64,000 nt of DNA from Candidatus Krumholzibacteriota bacterium (GCA_029262065.1 JAJDAC010000012.1:23563-87562); one strand, 5' to 3'; positions 26,005 to 35,027 are shown, counted from the first letter of the stretch. The notes: a model not told the origin generated them from the sequence alone. Numbers and translations: made by a program.

Positions 26005-26080
26005 GGAACCAAACACCACAATTGGGAGGTCGGGTATTGATGCCGCGCCGAGCCCGCAACCCGGTGCCGACGTAACCTGT

Positions 26081-26098
26081 TTATTTGCAAGCAAATAA
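26081..26098. promoter_or_regulatory. AT-rich inverted repeat between radC and aspartate kinase
   Basis: TTATTTGC and GCAAATAA flank two central bases, giving an 18-base symmetric AT-rich site in a GC-rich surrounding. It lies 76 bases before the radC start and 172 before the kinase start. It could be an operator for either gene. No sigma-70 promoter with TTGACA was found in this 266-base spacer. Confidence 0.4.
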
Positions 26099-26270
26099 CG
26101 GAAGGTGACTGGCGAAATGTAGCAGAAGCCTCGGGGCCCGCACAACAGTAAAATGGACCGTAGACGAGGCCATGACCTGAGGTAGTCTGTTGCAGGCCCG
26201 AAGCTTGCCCCGTCTGCGATCGACTGAGTTGGGTCGCGGCCAAAGAGGCCAGAAGCTCGAAAGGATCGAA

Positions 26271-27602
26271 GTGCCCAATCGTGTGCTGAAGTTCGGTGGC
26301 TCGTGTCTGGCCGGTACCGACCAGATCGAAGCCGCTGCCCGTCGGGTTTCCCAGGTTCTGGGCGCGGGCCTGTCGCCGTTGGTCGTGGTCTCGGCCATGA
26401 CCGGCATGACGAATCGGATCCTGGCCACCGCACGGCGCCTTCACCCCGATCCCCCCGGCGACGAACTCGATCGACTGCTGGCCACGGGCGAGGCGCAGGC
26501 CGCCACCCTGCTGGCCATCGCCCTGCAGCAACGTGGTCTGCGCGCGCGTTCGTTCAGCGGGCAGGAAGCGGGCATTGTCACCGACAACTGCTTTGGCCGC
26601 GCCCGTATCGTCCGCGTCGATGCCGCCCGTCTGACGGCATCCATGGCGGCCGGCGAGATTCCCGTGGTCACCGGTTTCCAGGGAGCCACCGACGACGGAC
26701 GGGTGACCACGCTGGGTCGCGGCGGGTCTGATATCACCGCGGTAGCCCTGGGCGTGGCGCACGAAGCCGATCGGGTTTCCTTCTACCGCGACGTCGACGG
26801 CGTGCACAGCGCCGACCCCAAATTCCTGGCCATCAGCTATCGCTTGGACCAACTCGACTACGATTCCATGATCGACCTGGCCGAGGCTGGGGCCCCCATT
26901 CTTCACCCCCAGGCGTTGGAAACCGCGCGGGCCCACGATATGCGACTTGAAATTCGCGGCCTTCACAGCGGTGCCGGCAGCACCACGATCGACGCCGAGC
27001 CCGCCAAACACGGGCTGCCCGTATGGAGCATCTTTCTTTCGCACCCCATGAGCGTACTGACACTGGAGGGGCTACCCAGCGACGTCGACGTTCTATCGCG
27101 GCTCATGGCCCTGCTCGATCGCACCGACATCCGACTGGACGGCGAACTACAACCGGCTGAGACCCGCGGCGTGTGCTTGGCTCTGCAGATGCCTGATATG
27201 GAAGGCCCCCTGCTGGAAGCCCAGATGCAGGATTTTCTGCGGGAGGAGCCCGGCGTCAGAGTAGACCTGGAACGCCGACGGAGGCGCGTGACGCTGGTAG
27301 GTAAGGGAGTGGCGAGCCGTCGCGTATCGAAAGCGGTGGAGAAGGTCGCCCTACGATTGGGTCCGCCCATGGCGACGTACTGGGGCGCACACCACCGCGC
27401 GTTCGTGGTGCCCGATCGCGAGGGCCGAACCTGGCTGGCCAGCCTCCACCAGGAGCTCATCCACTCCGGTTTGTACGTGGCCGCAGGCGTCCGCGCGTGC
27501 GCTGACGAAGCAAACGCGTCCACACGCCGTCGGGAAAGTCCTCGATCACCTCGCCGACCATGTCCATGCCTTCGCGCCGTTTGTCCAGACGCACCAACGT
27601 AA
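26271..27602 (+). CDS. Aspartate kinase
   Basis: First step of the lysine, threonine and methionine pathway: phosphorylation of aspartate. Kinase motifs are KFGGS at residues 7-11 (usually followed by T, here C), VVVSAMTGMTN, TTLGRGGSDITAVALG and DVDGVHSADP. Two C-terminal ACT domains probably sense an amino acid. The start is GTG at 26271 with AAGGA five bases upstream. The last 40 or so residues (ANASTRRRESPRSPRRPC) look unlike any ACT domain and run antisense through the 3' end of the rhomboid gene, so the conserved protein ends near residue 405 of 443. Confidence 0.92.
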   Translation: MPNRVLKFGGSCLAGTDQIEAAARRVSQVLGAGLSPLVVVSAMTGMTNRILATARRLHPDPPGDELDRLLATGEAQAATLLAIALQQRGLRARSFSGQEAGIVTDNCFGRARIVRVDAARLTASMAAGEIPVVTGFQGATDDGRVTTLGRGGSDITAVALGVAHEADRVSFYRDVDGVHSADPKFLAISYRLDQLDYDSMIDLAEAGAPILHPQALETARAHDMRLEIRGLHSGAGSTTIDAEPAKHGLPVWSIFLSHPMSVLTLEGLPSDVDVLSRLMALLDRTDIRLDGELQPAETRGVCLALQMPDMEGPLLEAQMQDFLREEPGVRVDLERRRRRVTLVGKGVASRRVSKAVEKVALRLGPPMATYWGAHHRAFVVPDREGRTWLASLHQELIHSGLYVAAGVRACADEANASTRRRESPRSPRRPCPCLRAVCPDAPT

Positions 27603-28689
27603 TGGTCGCCGCCCGCACGCGCGCATGTTCCACCTCGGCGTGGTCGGGGTAGAAACGCGCGAAGTCCAGGTACGCCTTCACGGCGTCGGAGAAACGCGTG
27701 TTCTTTTCGAGCAGAAACGCCACCTTGCGTTGATCATCGGGCTCGAGCACGAACGCGCTGTTGCCGCGTCGAGCCTCGCTGTAGATGGCCACCACCTTCT
27801 GCCAGTTGCCCCGATCGCGTTGAACCTGAGCCAATCGGCGGTACACGGACAACGCGTCGCCGAAGTCGCCGCAGGTGGCCCGCAGTCTGGCCAGTTCCAA
27901 CCATGCCTCTTCGTCCCAGGCCGAGCGCTCGAGATACTTCTGGAGAGCCGCCACCGCCGCGTGCATGTTTCCCAGATCACGCTCGCGCCACGCCGTGACC
28001 CGCCAAAGCTCGACACGACCCTTGCCGTACTGTCCCAGCGCCGTGGCCAGGATGATGCCCGAAAACAAACCACCGAGGTGTGCGCCATACGCGGTACGGG
28101 ACCCCTTCCCCTCCACCAGTACGAACACAACCTGGAGCAACAGCCACAGCAGAATGCCCACCGCCACCGGCACAAACACCGTGCCGGTGCGGTTGATCCC
28201 CTGCAGCGGCAGGAACGCCCAGTAGGCCAGCTTGATCCGCGAGTAGCTGTAGCGCAGGAAGAACCACCCCAACAATCCGCTGATGGCCCCGCTGGCGCCG
28301 ACGATTCCACCCCAGGCCTGATCGGGATTCAGATGCAGCGTCACCGCGCCCTGGACCAGGTTGCCCAGGTACCCCGTGCCACAGAAAACGACCAGCAGGC
28401 CCAATCGACCGACCGCTTTCTCCAGCGCCGGAGCAAACACGGCCAGGTAGATCATGTTGCCGGCCAGGTGCATCCAACTGCCGTGGAGGAAACACGCGGT
28501 CAACGGAGTAAGCAGGCTGAACGAAGCGGGGCGGTACGCGTACGCCCACCAGTCGACGGTATTCGTATGGCGGAGGGGTAACGACAGCAGGAAGATCGCC
28601 ACCATGCTGACGCCCAGCAGCAGGCTCACCACGGGGATCCGGGGCCGGCCTACGTCCACTCCAACGGGATAATAATAGAAGAAGTACAC
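27457..28689 (-). CDS. Rhomboid intramembrane serine protease with C-terminal TPR-like helices
   Basis: Cleaves transmembrane segments inside the membrane. The first 220 residues form a six-helix rhomboid core with HGSWMHLAGN, catalytic Ser133 in GASGAISGLLG and catalytic His204 in AHLGGLFSG. The following 190 residues are paired helices resembling tetratricopeptide repeats (WDEEAWLELARLRATCGDF and later units), so the protease may recruit partners in the cytosol. The start is GTG at 28689 with GGAG upstream. The 3' end overlaps aspartate kinase by 146 bases in opposite orientation. Confidence 0.92.
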   Translation of the reverse strand: MYFFYYYPVGVDVGRPRIPVVSLLLGVSMVAIFLLSLPLRHTNTVDWWAYAYRPASFSLLTPLTACFLHGSWMHLAGNMIYLAVFAPALEKAVGRLGLLVVFCGTGYLGNLVQGAVTLHLNPDQAWGGIVGASGAISGLLGWFFLRYSYSRIKLAYWAFLPLQGINRTGTVFVPVAVGILLWLLLQVVFVLVEGKGSRTAYGAHLGGLFSGIILATALGQYGKGRVELWRVTAWRERDLGNMHAAVAALQKYLERSAWDEEAWLELARLRATCGDFGDALSVYRRLAQVQRDRGNWQKVVAIYSEARRGNSAFVLEPDDQRKVAFLLEKNTRFSDAVKAYLDFARFYPDHAEVEHARVRAATITLVRLDKRREGMDMVGEVIEDFPDGVWTRLLRQRTRGRLRPRTNRSG

Positions 28690-28790
28690 GCTTGGCTCCG
28701 CGGCGGGGAATCAGAGCCGCGAATTCCGCAAGTTCCGTTCCTTCGAGGTCTACCCCGGAACGACGGGGACGTCCGCGAAACCGCGGGGAG

Positions 28791-29789
28791 TCATGACACC
28801 GATTCGAGGATCGGCCGACTCCATAATGTGGCCCGTGTCACGTGCAACGAGTCGTCCAACCGTCGCACGCCGGTAAGACGAGCCATCAGTTCACCGATGT
28901 CGTCGAGCTGGTCGCGCCGCACCCACCCGCGGGCGTGAAGCAGAGCCCCCCGGCCATCGAACAAGCCTACGTGGGTGACCGGATCGTCGAAGAACAGGAG
29001 ATCGCCCGCGCGCCATTGCGCCTGGTTCTGCGAAACGTGCTCGCCAACGCGGGCCTGCTGCTTCGCGTCGCGCGGAAGCGCGAAGCCGGCCATCAGACAA
29101 GCCAGTTGCACCAAGCCGCTGCAGTCGATTCCACTCGGGCTGCGACCACCCCATCGGTAGGGCGTCCCGAGCAACTGGGTGGCGACCCGCAGCGCCGCTT
29201 CGACGCTGCCGTCGGCCGCATGGCTCGTGAATGCTTCACCGGGCAACCAACCCTGGGCGCCCCCGGCCACCTCCACCAGGTGTTGACCACCGCGCTCGTG
29301 CAGGGTGGCATCGGCAACCCTTAGCAGCGGCGTCGCCAGTGCCAACGCTGCCGCCGCCCAGTGGTCGGAATTCCAGAGCGTCAATCGTGGCTGGACCACG
29401 CGCCCCAGATAGCGCGACAGATCGGCTTCCCGTTCGCCGGCCTCTTGCCGCACCACCGTCCAATCGGCCATCCAACCCACGTAGTCGTCTTCGCCAGCCA
29501 CGAGCCACCACTCGCCCTCGTGCCTCAGCAGGGTGAGCCACTCGCCTCCCCTTACCTCACTGATCATCTGCGAACGGTGGGAAGGTTCCTCGCGCAGGGG
29601 TTCCAACGCGCTTTGCGTCGTGCCCAAACCCACGGGCGACAGCACTTCGACGCCAAGCCTCTGCGCGACCGATTCGGGGTAGGCCACCAGGCCACCCTGA
29701 AGACCAGGCCCTACGTACGAGTTGCCCAGGTCGATATCAGGATGCTGGAAACGCGCGTGCGCCGCGGTAGGCAAGCGTAGGTCGATCAC
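28791..29789 (-). CDS. NlpC/P60-family cell-wall hydrolase with SH3-like domains
   Basis: Probably cuts peptide bonds in peptidoglycan stems. The N-terminal two thirds hold two SH3-like regions (GGEWLTLLRHEGEWWLVAG and GGQHLVEVAGGAQGWLPGEA). The catalytic domain has Cys223 in GIDCSGLVQLA, GDLLFFDDPV and His273 in THVGLFDG, with a third polar residue in LLHARGW. There is no classical signal peptide, so it may be exported by another route or recycle muropeptides in the cytosol like the related dipeptidyl-peptidase VI group. The start is GTG at 29789. Confidence 0.9.
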   Translation of the reverse strand: MIDLRLPTAAHARFQHPDIDLGNSYVGPGLQGGLVAYPESVAQRLGVEVLSPVGLGTTQSALEPLREEPSHRSQMISEVRGGEWLTLLRHEGEWWLVAGEDDYVGWMADWTVVRQEAGEREADLSRYLGRVVQPRLTLWNSDHWAAAALALATPLLRVADATLHERGGQHLVEVAGGAQGWLPGEAFTSHAADGSVEAALRVATQLLGTPYRWGGRSPSGIDCSGLVQLACLMAGFALPRDAKQQARVGEHVSQNQAQWRAGDLLFFDDPVTHVGLFDGRGALLHARGWVRRDQLDDIGELMARLTGVRRLDDSLHVTRATLWSRPILESVS

Positions 29790-29820
29790 CGTTAGCCACC
29801 CGGGAAAGAGGTGGGAAAAG

Positions 29821-30504
29821 TCAGTTGGCCGAAGGCCCGTCGTATTCCACGAGACCGTCGCGCAGCCGCACCACTCGCTGCGCGTGCGCGGCGACGTCCG
29901 CCTCGTGCGTCACCATGATGATCGTATGTCCGCGGCCGTGCAAGCCGTCGAAGATGGACATGATTTCGCGACCGGTCGCGCTGTCGAGATTCCCCGTGGG
30001 CTCGTCGGCCAACAGAATCGACGGCTCGTTGACCAACGCCCTGGCGATGGCCACGCGTTGTCGTTGTCCGCCGGACAATTCATTGGGCTTGTGGTGGGCC
30101 CGATCGGTCAACCCGACCGATTCCAACGCCGCCGCCGCCCCCGCCGACCGGGAAGCCGCGTCCTGGCCGGCGTACAAGAGCGGCAACGCGACGTTCTGCG
30201 CGGCCGTCGAACGCGGCAGCAAGTTGAACGTCTGGAAGACGAAGCCGATTTCCTGATTCCGGATCTGGGCCAGCTCGTCGTCACTGAGAGTCTCGACCGC
30301 ACGATTGTTCAGGCGATATTGCCCGGACGTCGGCGTGTCGAGACACCCCAGGATGTTCATGAACGTGGACTTGCCCGACCCCGAAGGGCCCATGATCGCC
30401 ACGTACTCACTACGATCGATCTTCAGACTGACGCCCCGCACCGCGGGCACCTCGAGCTGGCCGATCACGTAGGTCTTGGTGATGTCGGTCAGATCGAGCA
30501 GCAC
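29821..30504 (-). CDS. ABC transporter ATPase of the MacB/LolD type
   Basis: A 227-residue ATPase with Walker [10 protein letters not shown], signature [15 protein letters not shown], Walker [13 protein letters not shown] and H-loop VTHEAD. Length and the PTGNLD sequence fit the MacB/LolD/FtsE group, which drives efflux or lipoprotein release. It follows the TolC-like gene after nine bases, starting with GTG and AGGAA upstream. The matching permease and membrane-fusion protein are not in the window. Confidence 0.93.
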   Translation of the reverse strand: MLLDLTDITKTYVIGQLEVPAVRGVSLKIDRSEYVAIMGPSGSGKSTFMNILGCLDTPTSGQYRLNNRAVETLSDDELAQIRNQEIGFVFQTFNLLPRSTAAQNVALPLLYAGQDAASRSAGAAAALESVGLTDRAHHKPNELSGGQRQRVAIARALVNEPSILLADEPTGNLDSATGREIMSIFDGLHGRGHTIIMVTHEADVAAHAQRVVRLRDGLVEYDGPSAN

Positions 30505-30513
30505 GGTCCGTTC

Positions 30514-31992
30514 CTACAGGGTTCCGGTGGCACGCTTGAACTGCGTCCCGAACTTGGCGTAGTCCACCTTTGCGTCCACTACGTCGCGTCGGGCCTGAGC
30601 CAGGCTCACCTGTGCATTGATCACGTCGAGAGAGGTACCAGCCCCGACCCGAAAACGCTCTTCGGCCAAGCGAAGATCTTCAGTCGCCTGTTCCACGGTA
30701 ACACTCGCCACTTCGAATCGTTCCAGAGCCTCACGCAAGTTGTTGTGGATCTGTACAATCTCCAGCTCCATGTCGAGCCGCGCTTGTTGCAGGTCGTATT
30801 CGGCCTTGCGCCGCGTGGCTACGGCATTACGCGATTGGTTCTTGGTCTGGAATCGATCGAAGATGCTCCAGGAACCCTGAAAACCCCACGAAAACGACTC
30901 GGTGGTGTCCGAGCCAAAACGCAGCGTCTGCGGCAGGTTCTGATTGAACCGCGACCAGTTGACGAAGAAGCTCGCACTTGGCCAGTAGCCCGACCGAGCC
31001 TCCGTTACGGCTGACGTGCGTGCATCCACATTGTACTGGGCGGCGGCGATGTCCGATCGGCCGGTCGCGGCCTGAACCAGGGCCCCGTCCAGATCGGGTA
31101 GCTGCATTTCGCCGGTCAGATCGTCCTCGACATCGAAGGGCCGAGCGGACGGAATGTTCATGTTGTGGGCCAGATCAGCGAAGGCGTTGCGCATGGTGTT
31201 GCGCTCGCGCACCGTGTCCAGTTTGGTCTGCTGGTGACGCACCTTTTGCTGCAGCACGTCGCTGCGGGTGGAGATACCCAGGTCGAAATAGGTCTCACTT
31301 CGCTCGAGTTCCCGCCGGGCCAGCTCTTCGGCATCTTCGGCCACGGTCACGCGCTGGCGAGCACGCACGTAGTCGAGATAGGAATTGCTGACCGACTGGA
31401 CGAGTAGATCGTCTTGATACGCGTACGTCTCTTCGATCGATCGAAGATCAGCTTTGGCCCTATTGAGGCCCGCAAACCGACTGAAGCCGCTGAAGAGGGT
31501 CCAGTTGGAGGACAACCGCACCTGCTTCGAGGTCGAGGGCGTGATGCGATCTTCCACCCCGGACTGCTCGGCCGAGATCTGAAACAGACCCTGGTCGGCA
31601 AATCCAGCGTCTACCAGACCCGAGGGAACCAGGAACAGGTCGCCCCCGAACACCGGAGAGTCTACATCGGTGCGTTCATCGTCGCTCCACGACCCTGTGA
31701 TGGTCAGATCAGGTAAGAACTGCGCCAGTGCCTGCGTCTTGCCCACGCCGGCCGACTCCACATCTTCCTCGAACTTGCCCAGTGTGGCCGAGCCCAGCTT
31801 GGCCACCTCGATGCACTCCGCCAGCGTGACAGCATTGCCGTCGTAGAGTCCCTGTACGGCGGCCTGCGAGGCCTCCAGCTTCGCCTCGAGCTGGGCCTGG
31901 CCTACGCCAGGCAGCGCCGTAGCCAGTAGTACGGTGATCACAGCGGCCCCACGAAAGGGCATGCGGCGAAACCGCGATGTCAGCATCTTCAT
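30514..31992 (-). CDS. TolC-family outer-membrane efflux protein
   Basis: A 492-residue protein with a signal peptide (VLLATALPGVGQAQ) and two outer-membrane efflux repeats: long helices such as YLDYVRARQRVTVAEDAEELA and RRKAEYDLQQARLDMELEIV with intervening strand segments, as in TolC. It would form the exit duct of an export system with the adjacent ABC ATPase. The start is ATG at 31992 with AGAGGA upstream. An in-frame extension upstream lacks homology. Confidence 0.9.
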   Translation of the reverse strand: MKMLTSRFRRMPFRGAAVITVLLATALPGVGQAQLEAKLEASQAAVQGLYDGNAVTLAECIEVAKLGSATLGKFEEDVESAGVGKTQALAQFLPDLTITGSWSDDERTDVDSPVFGGDLFLVPSGLVDAGFADQGLFQISAEQSGVEDRITPSTSKQVRLSSNWTLFSGFSRFAGLNRAKADLRSIEETYAYQDDLLVQSVSNSYLDYVRARQRVTVAEDAEELARRELERSETYFDLGISTRSDVLQQKVRHQQTKLDTVRERNTMRNAFADLAHNMNIPSARPFDVEDDLTGEMQLPDLDGALVQAATGRSDIAAAQYNVDARTSAVTEARSGYWPSASFFVNWSRFNQNLPQTLRFGSDTTESFSWGFQGSWSIFDRFQTKNQSRNAVATRRKAEYDLQQARLDMELEIVQIHNNLREALERFEVASVTVEQATEDLRLAEERFRVGAGTSLDVINAQVSLAQARRDVVDAKVDYAKFGTQFKRATGTL

Positions 31993-32088
31993 TCGAGTCC
32001 TCTCCCCACGGGAATGGAGTGTGCGGGTGGCGTCCTCGTTGGTACGCAACAGGATACCTTAGGTTGCACCACCATTAGAAAGACGAAA

Positions 32089-32115
32089 ACGGCGGTGGAA
32101 AGGATCCACCGCCGT
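32089..32115 (-). terminator. Terminator of the exbB-tonB operon
   Basis: A ten-base-pair stem (ACGGCGGTGG with CCACCGCCGT) encloses seven bases. On the minus strand it is followed by TTTCGTCTTTC. It lies 27 bases after the tonB stop. Confidence 0.88.
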
Positions 32116-32141
32116 CGAAGATTTTCAACGCCCGTAAAGGC

Positions 32142-32801
32142 CTAGAACAACGTGAAGTTGTAGGGCAGCTGCACCCAGACCGGCACCGGGACGTTGCGCT
32201 GCTTACCCGGAGTGAAAAGACACTTCCGAGCCGCCTTGAGGGCTTCCTGGTTCAAGATCTTGTGCTGCGGCTGGATGATGATCGCCTCCATTACGCGACC
32301 GTCGGTGCCCACCAGCACGTTCACCACCACCATACCCTCAAGACCAGCCTCACGGGCAAATTCCGGGTAGGCCGGGGGTGCGTAGTTCACGATCTCGGGC
32401 TTGGTATCGAACGCCACGAAGTCGTTGCCGCCACCGCCGGTGGGAGGCGGAATATACGTATCGAAATCTTCCGGCAGCGTGTCGGCCAGCTCGATCTCTT
32501 CCTCAACTTCGGCGTCGGGGGCGGCCTCGATCGGCACCTGCGGCCGCGGCAGTTCCTGGGGCGGCGGCGGAATGTCGATTGCGTCGGGAATATCCAACAC
32601 CTCTACCGTTTCTTCCTGCAAACGGTACGGGGTGATCTCGACATCGGGGCTGAACAGGAACACCAGTACGTACCACGTGAACGAGATACCCAGCGCCCAA
32701 CGAATGTAGGTCGCGTAGCGCGCTTTGAAGCGATCGTTCGCCGTATGGAGCGCGACCTGTTCCCAGTCGTGCTCCGCGGAGTGCTTGGCTTCGGCAGTCA
32801 T
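32142..32801 (-). CDS. tonB: Energy transducer TonB
   Basis: Links the ExbB-ExbD motor to outer-membrane receptors. The 219-residue product has a cytosolic start, one membrane helix (YIRWALGISFTWYVLVFLF), a proline-rich spacer (IDIPPPPQELPRPQVPIEA) and a C-terminal TonB domain: YPEFAREAGLEGMVVVNVLV and ARKCLFTPGKQRNVPVPVWV. It is the last gene of the exbB-exbD-exbD-tonB operon, and a TonB-dependent receptor lies 10 kb upstream on the same strand. Confidence 0.93.
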   Translation of the reverse strand: MTAEAKHSAEHDWEQVALHTANDRFKARYATYIRWALGISFTWYVLVFLFSPDVEITPYRLQEETVEVLDIPDAIDIPPPPQELPRPQVPIEAAPDAEVEEEIELADTLPEDFDTYIPPPTGGGGNDFVAFDTKPEIVNYAPPAYPEFAREAGLEGMVVVNVLVGTDGRVMEAIIIQPQHKILNQEALKAARKCLFTPGKQRNVPVPVWVQLPYNFTLF

Positions 32802-32841
32802 TCCCGGTTCATACCCTTAGGTTCGGTCCACAGCAGGGACT

Positions 32842-33261
32842 CTAGAACTTACCCTGACTCGATTGGAACTTGTTGTTGAACGAAACCCGAACGGCGTTCA
32901 CCAGCTTCAACTCTTCCATGATGTCGTCCATGCACCGGTAGTCGGCCTTGACGTCCGTCTGGAACGCCACGATCAGAAGCGGGTTCTGCTCCAACTTCTG
33001 GGTCATGATAGGGCCCACCTGCGCCGTACCGACGATCTTGTCATTGATGGAGATGCGGCACTTGCGGTCCATGTAGATGTTGGCCACCAGTTCGCGCTTG
33101 GGCTCAACCCCACTCTCGGCCCGCGGTAGATCCACCGGTAGACCGTCCTCGGTCTTGAACACCGTCGTTACCATGAAGAAGATCAGCAGCAGGAATACGA
33201 TGTCCCCCATGGACGCGGTGGGAATCGATTCGCCGCCCTTCTGATTTCGCTCGAATTTCAT
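32842..33261 (-). CDS. exbD: ExbD-type biopolymer transport protein (second copy)
   Basis: A 139-residue single-helix protein of the ExbD/TolR family. After a basic cytosolic start comes a helix with IPTASMGDIVFLLLIFFMVTT, whose Asp is the proton-carrying residue, and a periplasmic domain. It lies four bases after the first exbD. Two unequal ExbD proteins beside one ExbB are typical of several Bacteroidetes-related TonB systems. Confidence 0.93.
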   Translation of the reverse strand: MKFERNQKGGESIPTASMGDIVFLLLIFFMVTTVFKTEDGLPVDLPRAESGVEPKRELVANIYMDRKCRISINDKIVGTAQVGPIMTQKLEQNPLLIVAFQTDVKADYRCMDDIMEELKLVNAVRVSFNNKFQSSQGKF

Positions 33262-33264
33262 GCG

Positions 33265-33681
33265 CTACGTCTCCAGAACCTTGAGCGCCATCTTGCGACA
33301 GTTGGCCAGGCGAATCTCATCGAGCACGGCCACCATGGTGCCGTAGTCACCCAAGGGATGCGTGCTCAAGATGACCACCAGTTTGGGATTGGCCCGGAGT
33401 TTGCGCTCGACCTCGCGTTGGATAGCATTGACGCGAAATGGACTGTCGTCGAGCGTGATCTGATTATCTTCGTGGATGATGATGTTGAGGACGTTGGACT
33501 CTTTGATCTTGATGACATCTTCGGGCCGATCAGGACCCGGGAGTACAAACGGCAGACCAATGTCCTGCTGGAAAATCGTCGTCACCAGGAAGAAGATCAG
33601 CAACAGGAACACGATGTCCGAGATGGACGCCATGTTCAGCTCGCCGCCGGCCTTCGCCATTTTCTTGATCTTGACGGCCAT
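33265..33681 (-). CDS. exbD: ExbD-type biopolymer transport protein (first copy)
   Basis: A 138-residue ExbD family protein with LNMASISDIVFLLLIFFLVT as its membrane helix (proton-carrying Asp conserved) and a periplasmic domain unlike that of the second copy. It is encoded between exbB and the second exbD. Confidence 0.93.
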   Translation of the reverse strand: MAVKIKKMAKAGGELNMASISDIVFLLLIFFLVTTIFQQDIGLPFVLPGPDRPEDVIKIKESNVLNIIIHEDNQITLDDSPFRVNAIQREVERKLRANPKLVVILSTHPLGDYGTMVAVLDEIRLANCRKMALKVLET

Positions 33682-33717
33682 GGCCGTCCTCCTCGCGTGG
33701 GGCTGGTACGGCTAAGA

Positions 33718-34587
33718 CTAGACGCGACCCATTTGGGTCAGCTCTTCGACCAGCTCGGCTGAGGTCTCTTCCATTTCGATGATGAAACGATCGATCATCG
33801 AAAGGAAAGCACTGTGCCCCAGCGACGCGGGAATAGCGACGATCAGCCCGGTCGCGGTCGTGATCAGCGCTTCGGAAATACCGCTGGCCACCAGCTTCGC
33901 GTTTACCTGATCGGCGTTGGCAATGGCCTCGAAGGCCGAGATCATACCGGACACCGTACCCAGAAAGCCCAGTAGCGGCGCGACGTTGGCCACGGACGAA
34001 AGAGCCACCAGACCACGCTCGAGGAACGCCATCTCAATGGTGCCCGAGGTTTCGATCGCCTTCTCCACGGCTTCGGGTCCGCGATCGGCGCGAAGCAAGC
34101 CGCTGTGCAAGATGGCCGCGATCGGGCCCTTGGTGCGCTCGCACACCTGGGCGGCCTCGGTCACGCCTTCCTGGCGCAACGTGGTGATGACTGTGCCGAT
34201 GAGACGACGCGTGTTGGTGCGGGCCTTGGCCAAGGTGAATGCGCGCTCGATGATCACCGCCAACGCGATGATGGCCGCGAGCAGCAGGAACCACATGAAG
34301 TTACCGCCACCCACGAAAAGCTGTCCGGCGCCGCTCTGGCCCAGTGGGGTCTGGGAGAACCAACCCATGACGCCCTTGGGGCCCTGCGCCACAACCACGA
34401 CCTCATCGGTCGAGTCAGCCAGTGACCATGCCAGCGAATCCGAGGTGTTCATGACGCCCTCGATGTTCAGAACCGGCTCTTCCGCTTCGTTCTGAGCAAT
34501 CACGGGCGTGACCGCCGTCAACATGAGCGAAATAATGAGCAGCGTCGGTACCAATCCCACGCGGCGGAAAAGACCATTGCGAGCCAT
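33718..34587 (-). CDS. exbB: ExbB/TolQ/MotA-family proton channel protein
   Basis: A 289-residue inner-membrane protein forming the proton-driven motor with ExbD. It has an N-terminal signal-like helix with a periplasmic segment absent from E. coli ExbB. Three helices follow, with the family signature VANVAPLLGFLGTVSGMI and ISEALITTATGLIVAIPA. The extra N-terminal part is usual in longer ExbB proteins. The ATG at 34587 starts at the family boundary, and an exact promoter lies about 170 bases upstream. Confidence 0.92.
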   Translation of the reverse strand: MARNGLFRRVGLVPTLLIISLMLTAVTPVIAQNEAEEPVLNIEGVMNTSDSLAWSLADSTDEVVVVAQGPKGVMGWFSQTPLGQSGAGQLFVGGGNFMWFLLLAAIIALAVIIERAFTLAKARTNTRRLIGTVITTLRQEGVTEAAQVCERTKGPIAAILHSGLLRADRGPEAVEKAIETSGTIEMAFLERGLVALSSVANVAPLLGFLGTVSGMISAFEAIANADQVNAKLVASGISEALITTATGLIVAIPASLGHSAFLSMIDRFIIEMEETSAELVEELTQMGRV

Positions 34588-34752
34588 GGGCTGCCTCGTC
34601 CTTTTTTCGAGAGAGAAGTCTACAGAGTTCACGATGAAAGTCGGGGTCATTGGCTGGCCAGCGTGCTCCCGGCTTCTTTGTCCAGATCCCGACCGAGTGG
34701 GGCCCGACCGGCGGCGAAATACGGCGCCGAATGGCCCGTATTCAGACCCGAA

Positions 34753-34782
34753 AGTATAGCCACCCCCAGGAATGGGTGTCAA
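34753..34782 (-). promoter_or_regulatory. Promoter of the exbB-exbD-exbD-tonB operon
   Basis: TTGACA (34777-34782) and TATACT (34753-34758) on the minus strand are spaced by 18 bases, among the best matches in the window. The leader is about 160 bases. Confidence 0.75.
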
Positions 34783-34934
34783 GCGCAACACTGTTCAGAA
34801 CCGCCGAAACGACACCGGGTTACGAAAAACCTTGAGCCACCGGCTGATGACCGCAATGTACGTCCTGGGGAACGTGGGGCGCAAGGCCTGGGAAGGGGCG
34901 GGTCTGGGGTGGTTTCGGGGGGCCGGGGGGGTAT

Positions 34935-35016
34935 CGGGGTTCTCGGTCGCGTGGACGGCCCGGGGCCCCGGGAGTGGTACGGGGTTCTCGGTCGCGTGGA
35001 TGGTCCTGGGCCCCGG
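34935..35016. repeat. Direct repeat of 37 bases, two copies
   Basis: Copies at 34935-34971 and 34980-35016 share CGGGGTTCTCGGTCGCGTGG and differ mainly in transitions afterwards; the spacing is 45 bases. The first copy includes a self-complementary 14-base GC block at 34959-34972. Confidence 0.7.
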
Positions 35017-35027
35017 CTTTGCCGGGG
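35011..35027 (-). terminator. Possible terminator after the GWxTD gene
   Basis: CCCCGGC and GCCGGGG enclose three bases, 22 bases beyond the GWxTD stop. No T-run follows on the minus strand, so it would be an atypical terminator or a simple transcript-end hairpin. Confidence 0.35.
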
